Origin: Sphagnum magellanicum | Lineage: Eukaryota; Streptophyta; Sphagnopsida; Sphagnales; Sphagnaceae | Assembly (NCBI GenBank): GCA_021904315.1 | Contig: CM038924.1 | Coordinates: 13,008,026-13,072,025, forward strand | DNA length: 64,000 nt | Direction: 5' to 3' | In this document: positions 25,234 to 35,450 of the stretch, one piece after another | Position numbering within the stretch: position 1 is the stretch's first letter | Layout of the letters: each line of letters opens with the position of its first letter | Position numbers and translations under genes: made by a program | Notes under the pieces: model-generated | What the model saw: only the letters and a program-made list of their open reading frames with translations | Database searches by the model: none | Told to the model about the DNA's origin: nothing

Positions 25234-28200
25234 CTAGCCCTTGGTATCATCAGGTTGCATCGCAAATTCAGGAATGCGCAAGCGCTCCCACTTCCCAAGC
25301 AATGGCTGCAATTGCACCACCTTCTCATACATTCCCAACAAACCTCCTGTATGCACAAATAAGACCTTCTTGCCTTCCCACTTTGTTGGGTTTTCTGCCA
25401 TGTCCTTGAGCATTCCATTCAATGCCTTCCCACTGTGCACCAGAAACCAACCAAGAGAAATCACTCTTTAAGCATTGTTTGACAATTATCAGTCTATTAG
25501 CTGAGAACATGGTGAAAAAGTACTGGATCATAACTGATCAGTCCTGTAGAACTTCAGTACTGGGCTACAACCTTAGTCTACAATATCCATGTGCAAATCC
25601 TACCGTACCATTGAAACCAATATTTTGTGCAATCATGGAACTTGCACGAATTCACACTATTAGTCCTGTGTGCCTTGACTGCAACTTTACTAACTTGCTC
25701 TCAAGAAAGATACAACTGTACAAAATAAAAGTAGTACAACAGCTAAATCAAACTCTTTGACCAGTGAACAGTGCAAAGGAGCAGTGCAAAGAGACTCCAC
25801 TCACCTGTAAACAGGGTCCAGTATAATCCCTGTCGATTCTGCCACATCTTTCACAAGGTTCAGTTCTGCTGAAGTGCTCATTGCATAACCCAGTCCCTTT
25901 GCCTGTCATGTCCAGAATCCCCATTCACCAAATTCTCAGCTGATTGTTATGAAACCCACAACATTGCAACTTAGCAGAAACTGACAGTTAAAAAGCCAAT
26001 ACCATTGGGACAAAGACACTATACAATCCTTGTTCAAAGAGAGAAAACATGGCAGTTATGAGTACTTACATTGACAATTCTCACAATTTCTCGAGAGCTG
26101 ACCCCTCCAATTAAACCATCAATGAGCCCTTGCGTGTAATCGTAGAAGTATTCCTCATTATCGCATACTGCATATGCATGTACCTACACAGAGGAGACCA
26201 TGCATCTGTCACCCCACATTTCTAACAAATTGAGCATGGTCCCACTCTTCACGCAGTCATCTCACTCACTGCAACACTCTTACACTCAGAGCCCAGACAG
26301 TATGAATAGTAAAAGAAAAAGTGGAGAAAAACCAATGGCAAGTGGTCAGAGAGGTGATCAGGTCATTCAATGAACAAGTAATTGCAAAGAACCTGTGCAT
26401 CAAGTTTGTTCAAATGTATGGCCAAGGAAAGTCCTGCTGTTGTCCCTCCACTGCACCAAGACAAAACATAATCAACTTTCAGATTGTTCATGAAGTTTGT
26501 TGTTTACCGAGTTTGAAGATTCCTTGATACCCACAAGCAGCCAATAATAGGCTCATAATTGGATTCCTACACCATTACCCTGCATACAGGAAAAGAAGAC
26601 TACAAAGATAGTAATGAAGCATGAACCTTCCACATGCCATTACAATGTCATCAAAATGTGTAACACCTGATGTCCTTCCTTCCTGCAATTGTGTCTTGAG
26701 CTCTCTGACAAACTCAATGTACCCCCTACCATCCAAACAAGCAACAATTATTCCAACATACTCACATCTGGACCCTAAGCTCTAACCTTGTACCCAATTT
26801 ACACAGATCAGACAGAGATCTTCATAACAAGGACAGGGCATTCATCTGGTAGATCCAAAGAACATCTTTGTTTTGTGAAACATGTGACATTTTCAAATGC
26901 CAGGATTGGTGCAGGATAGCATACCATGTACCCAGAGAGTTGGATCCTCCGACAGGAATAACATATGGCTTCCTGCCTTGTGATTTTAACTGATCTGCCA
27001 ACAAATTACAAAGCATCTGCAGTCCCCACCCCCCCCCCCCCCCCCCCCACATGACCACAAGACAAATGGAAATTGCCTATCAACCTATGACAATATTCTG
27101 TGCCTGTGCCTCTGAGCCTAACACAATTTTTCTTCACACTGCCAGGAGAATCTGCTTGTTTGCTTGTTGCCAAGTAATAGAACCAACACATTTAGGATAC
27201 TCTGTTGCTAACCACATTATTATATTCATCCTCCCCATCTTAGCTTTCCTTTCTTGATGTTGAGAGAGAAACAGGAGACAAAGATGGGGACTCACCACAC
27301 TACCATACTTTACATACTCCTCTTTTGACACCAAAGACACATGTGCACCAACCATACGCTCCACAAGCAGATTTCCTGTAAGACCTGGATCATCTTCTAC
27401 CTCTGTCTGCCAGAATCAACCTTGAAACGTGAGTTTCCAAATATGCAGATGTCAGCAGTGAAAAAAGAACTATAGTGTGGCTATTTCAATCCTATACCAA
27501 TGGGAAGAAATAGCATCAATGCCAGAAGCTAAACTTGCTAATACATAAGCAAATCAAAGAAAATGCCTTTTTCTCAGTTAGTAATCGAGTGCATCTCTGT
27601 TTGTTTGTTTCATTAGGGTAGGAGCAAACCCGGTTAGTTCGTAGAATGAGGTAGCTGTCAAGACCAATGTATCGGGCTGCAACTGCTGTGGCACGACAAT
27701 GGTTACTCTGTATGCCTCCAATTGTGACCACACAATCAGCACCTTGCTCCTTTGCATCTGCCAGTAAGAACTCAAGCTTCCTCACTTTGTTGCCACTGAG
27801 CTGCATTCCAGTCAAGTCATCTCTCTGCAATGCCCCTGAACAACCAGCACTTAGTTATCTCACAACACATCTAGATCATCTTCCTCACATCACACAAGTT
27901 TCACCAATGCAACTTGGGGAAGCCCTGGGCCTTAGTTATATCTGCAATGAATTGTGTCATAGATCGTCTTGACATTCACACGGTTTCTCCAATGCACAAC
28001 TTGGAAGAAGTATCATCATCTCACAGCAATTGTCATAATGTTCAGCAGTCTACAAATCTAGCAGGAAGAAGCACGGATTTCTTCTCTGGCATTTTTTCAA
28101 GTCCAGGAGAAAGGATATGTACCTTGACATAAACTTCTGTGCCATCTGGCAAGCCTGGAAGATGCCACCGATGTATTGGTGTTGGAAACTGTGTCAAATG

Positions 28201-28953
28201 CAACGACAACAGAAGAGGATCCATATCCAGTGAGAGTTTTTTTGCATAATTCTTCTTGCCATTCTCCAAATTGCATGACAAACACAAGCAAGCAAACACA
28301 GAGTGTCTCTCTCTTAGGTCAAAAGAATCTAAGGATTTTGCTGGAAGCTTACAATAGTGCAGTTTAGGAAATGAGAAACTATGTGGAACAGGTTCAGTAC
28401 ACATCATGCATCATTAACCCTCTAGGCTTGATCTTTCCTTGCAACAAATGAGAAGAAGAAGATAATTGAGAGAGAAATAGCCAAGCAGAAAATGTGAAGC
28501 TCTTGCAATGCAGAGAATGTGGAGCTTGTTTCTTGCCTGGCCCAGAGAGAAGAAGTGGGAAGGAACTAGTTGCAGATGCGAAGCCCAGGAAGGTGGTGTA
28601 TAAGCTACTTTTGCCAGCATCTCCGGTCGGTGGCTGGATCTTCCCGTCACTCCTCCTGTTTCTTCTCCACCAGAGTGGGAGACATCCATGCCTCCAGCCA
28701 TCGCTACTGCTCCGTGAGCAAATTCGTGTTTTCTTTGGACCTGAACTCCTGTGCTGAAGATAGTACGAGTCCGAAACCGAGAGGAGCTACTACTACTTCT
28801 CGTGATTGAACTTGTGCTACAAGAAGCAGCAGCTTGGGAGAAACTTAGATAGGAAATTGTTGAGAGACGAGGATCTGAAAGAGAGAAGATGGATTGCTTT
28901 GAGATGTGAAGAAGGGAGTGGAAGCTGGCTGTTGAGAAGAAGGAGACAGCCAT
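25234..28953 (-). CDS. D-cysteine desulfhydrase / ACC deaminase-like PLP enzyme, ten exons
   Basis: PLP-dependent enzyme of the ACC deaminase / D-cysteine desulfhydrase family; plant members split D-cysteine to pyruvate, H2S and ammonia, usually in mitochondria. Exons in transcript order: 28953-28537, 28188-28123, 27824-27630, 27406-27296, 27016-26925, 26725-26627, 26450-26393, 26183-26070, 25902-25805 and 25432-25234. Phases close throughout, giving 482 residues. The Ser-rich N-terminus looks like a targeting peptide. Then come [42 protein letters not shown] (the Lys of GNK, about residue 174, is the PLP lysine), [41 protein letters not shown] (phosphate loop), [10 protein letters not shown] and [12 protein letters not shown]. 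Intron 1 starts with GC instead of GT. Intron 4 has a 20-G run beside its acceptor. An in-frame ATG at 29112 would add 53 Cys-rich residues and seems unlikely. D-cysteine rather than ACC as substrate is inferred from family membership. Confidence 0.92.
27029..27048 (-). repeat. 20-base G homopolymer (C on plus) next to a splice acceptor
   Basis: On the coding strand of the D-CDES gene, intron 4 contains 20 consecutive G, then TGGGGACTGCAG and exon 5 at 27016. The G run takes the place where a polypyrimidine tract is normally found and could form a quadruplex in the RNA or DNA. Confidence 0.9.
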
Positions 28954-29159
28954 GACATGGAGGAGAGACACACAGCAGAAGCAGCAGCAACAGCAGCTGC
29001 TGCTTTTGCTTGTGGCAACGCCACAACCACAACAACACCACCAACTCCCGAAAAAGAACAACAGAAGAGAAGAAAAAAAACAGGGAGCTGTGGAGAAGGA
29101 AGAGCAATCCAAAGCTAATCTGACATGGTAAGGTTCTGTTGCTCGAAGGAGGACGAGTT

Positions 29160-29235
29160 ACGACAGTGGCAAGGTTAAGGGTTAGGGTTTAACAAGTGGC
29201 AAGGTCTAGGGTTAGGGTTTAGGGTTTAGGTTTAG
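29160..29235. promoter_or_regulatory. Telomere-like TTTAGGG repeats upstream of the D-CDES gene
   Basis: Two direct copies of a phrase GTGGCAAGGT followed by AGGGTTAGGGTTTA start at about 29166 and 29197. The second continues into AGGGTTTAGGTTTAGG. Read on the gene's strand these are AAACCCTAA telo-box elements, located about 210-280 bases upstream of the proposed start codon. In flowering plants telo-boxes upstream of housekeeping and translation genes bind TRB-type factors; a similar role here is inference. Confidence 0.65.
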
Positions 29236-32200
29236 GATTTTTGTAAAAAATGTTTATGAATCATGTAATAGGATTTTCCATAAATTATGTTTTTTGCTTG
29301 AATACTTTTTTGATGTATTTGGGAAGGTATTTTTTGTTCTTTTTCTATAGTCAAGAGTCCTCGGATTCACTACTTGTGAAATTACAATTTAAACAACCCG
29401 TTCATTGCTTAGTGAAAAATAATTAAGCAAAGATTATTTATTTATTTATTTATTTTGTGATTTGCAATTTAACCAACCCATGGATGATGGGCCCAATTCA
29501 TTACTCTAAAAAGAAATCATAACATTGATTAAACATTAATGAAGTTGTTATATTCTAGAAATAAGTTATTTGAAGGTTCTTTGAGAATTTTTTTTCACAC
29601 TCGGGTGGAATGATGTAAAATTGTTGCTCAACAATGACATAGTAGAATCATCACAAGGATGATTTGAAAAAGGAAAAAAAAGAAACAAGATAATCAAAAG
29701 GAGGAAGATTTGAAAATGAATAACCAAGGGAATTAAAATTGAAGGATTTGAAGAAGAAAAAACAAAATTTTTTTTTTTTTTTGATACCAATAGTTATCTT
29801 CTTTTTGAAATATTATGGTTTTTTTAATATTAATTTTAATTGTTTTGTGTTTTTGGGTTTTGTTATTTTGTGTTGGGATCTTTTGACATTTTTTTTTTTT
29901 TGCAATTAGAAAAAATGTATTTTTCATGGCTTGGTTTCATTTTCATGCCCAAATTGGGCGTGAAATAGAAGGAATTTGGGGATGAGGCCATCCCTCATTT
30001 TGATGCAATTTTTTTGTTCTAGGGAATTGGAGATTGTGTTGTTTAAAAATTTTGATGGAAAAACTTTGAAAAAGATTGAATAGTTTGTAACCACGTGAGA
30101 AGTGTGAATGGTGTCCAATCCAATTGAAGGTTGTGTTTTCTTTGGAATGGATTTGGTTGAATTTTTAGTCTTAGAGAACAAAAAAGACACAATTAAAGAA
30201 GTGATTAATTTAAATGCATGGGATTTTCAACAAGCTTCCTTGTGATCCCAATTATAACAAAAAAGTGTTTGGGTGGGTGATGGGATGGGGATAAAAAAAA
30301 TGTATTATAGGAAATGAGAAATGGATATGTGTTCATTTTTGCTCTTTGGAAATGTATGTCATAGTCGTATTGATATAACATTTTGGGCAACACATATGGC
30401 ACAAAAGATGAGGCCCAAGCATGTTTGTGTGAGAAGGGAAAAAAAAGACTAATATATAGTCTTATGCTTTTCATATTAACCTTAGTGTATCACCATGCCC
30501 AACATCACCTTGCAATGGTTACACATGTGTTATTCAAATTCTTTTAACTACAATACATAAACAAATGTTTGATCTATCCCTTCAAGATGAATAGTTAAGG
30601 AAAGGTGATGCATGTTCTTATTTATGTGTTTTTTTATTTCTTTAATGTTTGTAATGCCTACTTGCAAGCTAATGGATTTTGCACTATAGGTCTTATCTTA
30701 TTTCATGGTTCACAAACCCACAATTTATGCTTAGGACTACTTTCTTTTTGTTAAGGTTGGGTATAAACTAGTGTTGATGGGATATCAAAAAAATTCCCCA
30801 AGTATCATTCGAATATCCTTATCAAAGTGATACCTTGATTGAAAACCTAATCATTGGTTCACACTTATGTGAAAACCAAATGAAGAAAACATGATCAAAG
30901 GAAAAAAAATAAAAATATTGAAACCCAAGTGAAGTAAAAACCTTTTATCCAGGTCAAGTTCTCAATTATTATGTACAAGGTTTCATGCACAAGGTTTGAA
31001 CTAATTATAGTAGTTGTGTTGTGAAAATATATGTAACAATAGTGGAGATGTTCACGAAAAGGGAAAAACAAAATGAAACTTAGTTTACCACAAAAATTGA
31101 TGGTTTTTTTGAGTTTCACCCTTTGCTAATGCTAATGTACTTTTTTTACAAGTTCCTTTTTGAATCTCACCCCATGTATGACCAAATTTAAGGTTTGGAT
31201 GTTGTGTTTCCTTACTTTACAGATAATTATATTACTTGTGATTTTTTTATTTTTTAAAAGATGAGTAAAATCAATAATTTGTCTGTAATTTTGGTTATGA
31301 AATTTTATTTGAAAAAATAACAATAACTAGTTTCTGAAAATTGTCAAATGATAATCGGTTATTTTCAAATTTATGAGAACCAACATTGTGAAAATCAATT
31401 CAAATTTTTTTTGAAAAAAATTTATGGCATGTTTCAATGTATTAATTAAAACCTTTTGTAAATTATTTTGCGAAATCTGAATCTATTGAATATTAGAAAA
31501 TTATAATACCCGACCAGCAATAGCATAAACACATGGGTTGATAATGTGTTTATAAACTTGCATGTTCACAAACATGATAAATCTTACACGATCGCAAGAG
31601 GTTTCTTGTTCAAGTTTGTGTCATGTCCACACTACTTGGGAGAAATCCTATAATGGTTTGGATGGTTGTGATGACCAACTTTTTTGCAAGTATCATTATC
31701 TTCTTCACCATTTGTGCAAACTTGGTTCCCAAAGCTTTAGTCCACCACCCATGGTATCTAAAGAAGTTCAAGAACTATCTAACATTTAGAAAAGCTTTGA
31801 TTCTTTTCTTGTACTAGATCAAACATGAAGCAAAAGATTGTTCACTTTGTTTATGTACTAAAATAACATTCATTGAGACCATGATGGTGTTCAACTTTGA
31901 AGGTTAGTAACATCAAAATTTTCCCTAATGTATAAAAAATATTCAAAACTTGTGTGTGTTGTACACTTGAACATGGAAAATCTCTTGTAATGTTTTTTTA
32001 ATAATGATTTATAAATAAAAATCATTTTTTAATTGTGGTATTGGTTCTTCTTGTGTGTATTACCTATTGATTAGAACTTGGATTCATTCTTGTAATAGTT
32101 GATGATATCAAGGATTGTAGCAATTTCTTTTACGTGTCAGCTCCTTGAAGATTTTTTTTCTCGAATATGTTATTAAAAAATAATGGATAAATTTAGCTTT

Positions 32201-34903
32201 GCTCTTGAATCAATAATTTTTATGTGGTTTTAGGTACATTGTCTTCCATTATAATTTGCATCTTGTTTGCCAATACTCCCAATGAGTTCTATAGTATAGG
32301 AAATTTAGGCAAATGGTTTTTTTTAGTATTAGGTTAATATTGTACAATCTTCTAATGCAAAATGGTTGAATATTTTTTGAATACAAGATCAATGCTCGAA
32401 TGACATAAAAATAACATGATATGATGTTTTGGGAATAGAAATTTGGATCATCATTTTCTTTTTTTGCTTTATTCATATAGCTAAAGATGAAGGTGCTCAT
32501 AAAAATTGTCATATTCTTTACAACTATCACATGCTTGAATTAAATCATTCATCACAAAATTAATGCATTGATTGCATTTCTAATGATGAAGCACCATAAC
32601 TCACACCTTCATGTCCACACAACATGTGTATTTGCAATCATAACATTTAATCATTAAATATGACAAGATTTTACTTTTCTTTACAAAGATTTTTAGAATG
32701 GTTCTTTTGGAATGGACATGCATAGTGAAGGTTATTGAGTTGTCTTGTTAAGAACTTACAATATGAACTATGGATGCCTCCCATCCACAAACCTTTATTG
32801 TACTTCCTCACACCAACCCTAGTGGCTTGTTTGTTATTTCTTTGCATGTTTTTTTGCACATCAATTGGTTGAAACCAATGTAACATTTGACATTTCATGC
32901 ATAATTTTTGTACTATAAATGGGTTTTGGGTGGTAGTGACTTTATTTTTTACACACCATAAATCATTGCATTTTAAATGAGACTTTTCATTATGAGAAGA
33001 AGGCAATGATGAATTTCATCAAATGAATTGTTATGATGTCCTTTGAGTAAGATGAATTTAACAAGGTATGAAAAATTGTATCAAACAATATTTGTATGGT
33101 CATAATTTATATATGCACATTTGCTCATATGACACATACCATTGATATTTGACCTTACATAAGACATTATGAAATTTGTGCAATCAACTAGTTTTATGCT
33201 ATGAGAATGACAATGTTACTATTGTGATTCTATTGTTGTTGGTATTGTGGGTGTAGGTCTTATGCTAATTAGGTGATTGGAATTATTCAATTTAGTTGTG
33301 TGATTGAACTAAAAAGTTTTGAATGAATTGTTTTGTAAGCTTTTGTCAGTTACAAAACATTGAAAATCAATTCATAGTGTGTTTATGTGCGTAAAATTGT
33401 ATTTACTCATCATCCCCTTACAAGAACCTCAAATGATTCATAACCTCATATGATTCGAATTTTTGAAAATATTGGTGGAAATGATAATGGTGATGTCACC
33501 AAAAAAGTGGAGGGAAATTGCAAATCCATACACTCCTTAGCAAACTTTTTTCACTGTAAACTGTTTATGGATTACTTCCAAACAAAAACAAAACAAAGAA
33601 GATGTTGCAATAATTTTTATTTTTAAATGGTGCTTCTCCTACTCCTAATAATCAAACACTATGGATCTAAAGGGATCAGATTTCTCTTGATTTCCTCTCA
33701 AGAGCCAACCGGTCATGTTGGTGTTAGTTCGTCTCTCTACCACAAAACCCCACAATTCTACAACAAACCCATTAGAACATAGGTGCTCTCTCACTTGGAA
33801 GTTGGACAAAGTTTAAAAGTAGGATGGACATTTCAAAATGGTTTCTCATGAAATCTCGAAAGTCCCCTTATCCTTCATTCCTTGGAGCTTCCACTAGAAC
33901 ATAGATACCATCTTCCAAGAACCACCCATTATCTCTCTCACCCATGATTTCTAATACTTCAGAGAAGAGAACTGATTGCCACCATGACTGTTCATGAAAC
34001 CCTAGACATATTCATCACTTCCCTTGAATTTGGTCCCTAATTGCAAAATATTAAACCTCCTACTGTCCTCCTGAAATTCATGATGCAACCAAGAGTGTAG
34101 TTTTAGTCAGAAAATAGAAGGTTCACAGAGGCGCATTCCTTCCCAATTGTTCACAACACAATTGCAGTAAAATACTCACAATTACACTTAAAGATAGAAC
34201 TTACTTAGCTCTTGAATCAGAAATGCGTGCGGTCTTCTTCCCCAAAGCTCCTTCATATACCCCATGTTCGACCTCATCCTCCCGTTCCTGAGACGCATCA
34301 ACACCAATCCTTGCCAAGAACCGTGATTCACATCCCAATAAAAACCATCAACAATGTAGCAAGAATTCCGTTCCATCACCGATACCAGCTCACCTGCGCT
34401 GCATGATTGAAGAACAAACATCAAATGAACTAACCTGCAAAACAACAAAAAACCAAACCAAAAAGGAAAACAAGAAGTAGGACTTTCGGCGTGCATTTAT
34501 TCCTCATGATCCATAATTTGTCTTTCATCTGCCACCCATCAAAATTAGGGTTTCCATCTTCATCCATAGAAAAATCTTGACATTATTTTTAGTTCACCAT
34601 ACAAATAAACTTGGATCATGGATGAAATATTTGCATTCGTTAGATGAATTTGGCCATAAAAAATTCAATTGATCACAATGGGTGAAATGAAAAAAAATGG
34701 ATGAATTTTGATAACTAGGATGAAATTGACCACAAAAGCGAAACTAACACATGGATGAAAATTGAAGCCAAGAAATAACCATACAACATACATTTAAAAA
34801 TATAAATCCATTCCCATGAAAAATACTACATGGATGGTGATGAAAAAGACTAATGAATGAAATCAATGATGTGAATGAAAATTGAAAAGAACAAAACCAA
34901 TGA

Positions 34904-34927
34904 TTGTGGATGAAATTTCATCCACAA
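34904..34927. repeat. Perfect 24-base palindrome
   Basis: The sequence around GTGGATGAAATTTCATCCAC reads identically on both strands for 24 bases with no loop. It terminates a 400-base stretch of dispersed GGATGAAA phrases. Confidence 0.85.
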
Positions 34928-35078
34928 AATGACGGAATGTCACGATATGGATGAATTTATTACTAATGGGATTGTATTTCTGCTTGCCCAAAATGTCAAT
35001 GAGATTTGGTTTTTGGCATATAACCACCTCAATTCTCTCAAATTAATTAAAATTTTTTTTTCAAATAACCAGTCAGAA

Positions 35079-35351
35079 AACCGTTGGTTCTTTCATGAAA
35101 CCCACAGGTTCTTTAAGACGTTTGAAATAACGACGAGGACCAACGGTTCGAAGGACCAGAACCGACGGTTCTTTGATTTTGAAGTGTTTTTTTCTCAGAA
35201 AAGAACCGGCGCCGATGGTTCTCTGATGCTGAACTAGTAGTAAAAGGAACCGGTGGTTCTTTGAAATCTCAAATAACCGCAGCACACTGGAGCGCACACC
35301 TAAGTACCCGGATCAAGGTTGAGAAGAATATACCCGGATCCGTCGGTTCCA
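35079..35351. promoter_or_regulatory. Cluster of GGTTC / ACCGxxGGTTC elements in the DHAD promoter
   Basis: GGTTC occurs seven times in about 260 bases (35086, 35107, 35145, 35167, 35217, 35255, 35345). Most copies are followed by TTT or CT. Several are preceded by ACCG or AACC to make dyads such as GAACCGxxGGTTC. The cluster begins about 370 bases and ends about 100 bases before the dihydroxy-acid dehydratase start codon. It may be a set of binding sites for a dimeric factor, or a decayed short repeat. Which of these is right is not decidable from sequence alone. Confidence 0.5.
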
Positions 35352-35362
35352 GGTATTGAGAA

Positions 35363-35387
35363 CCCTTAAACCCTAAACCCTAACCCC
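35363..35387. promoter_or_regulatory. Telo-box tract in the DHAD 5' leader
   Basis: AACCCTTAAACCCTAAACCC followed by TAACCCC sits about 65-90 bases upstream of the start codon. The same kind of element appears, in opposite orientation, in intron 1 at about 35871-35892. Telo-boxes close to the transcription start are common in plant housekeeping genes. Confidence 0.6.
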
Positions 35388-35450
35388 GTCTTCTTCGTTT
35401 CCTTGCCGGGGGAGTGAGGGGAGAACTGAGAAGGAACAAGTGCAGCAGCG

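Larger units (their letters stand above)
28954..35078. other. Intergenic region between D-CDES and DHAD genes
   Basis: Mostly AT-rich DNA without a recognised gene. From about 34500 to 34930 the phrase GGATGAAA recurs every few tens of bases, ending in a perfect 24-base palindrome at 34904-34927. A minus-strand frame at 34188-34496 (102 residues) has a more gene-like composition than its neighbours, with a hydrophobic start and GFYWDVNHGSWQGL inside, but I do not recognise it and see no flanking exons. I leave it as a possible orphan exon or non-coding RNA. Confidence 0.4.

Noticed and set aside
28414-29112. D-CDES start at the ATG at 29112
   Set aside because: It would add a Cys/Trp-rich stretch encoded by CAA/GCA-type repeats; the ATG at 28953 begins a normal targeting peptide.
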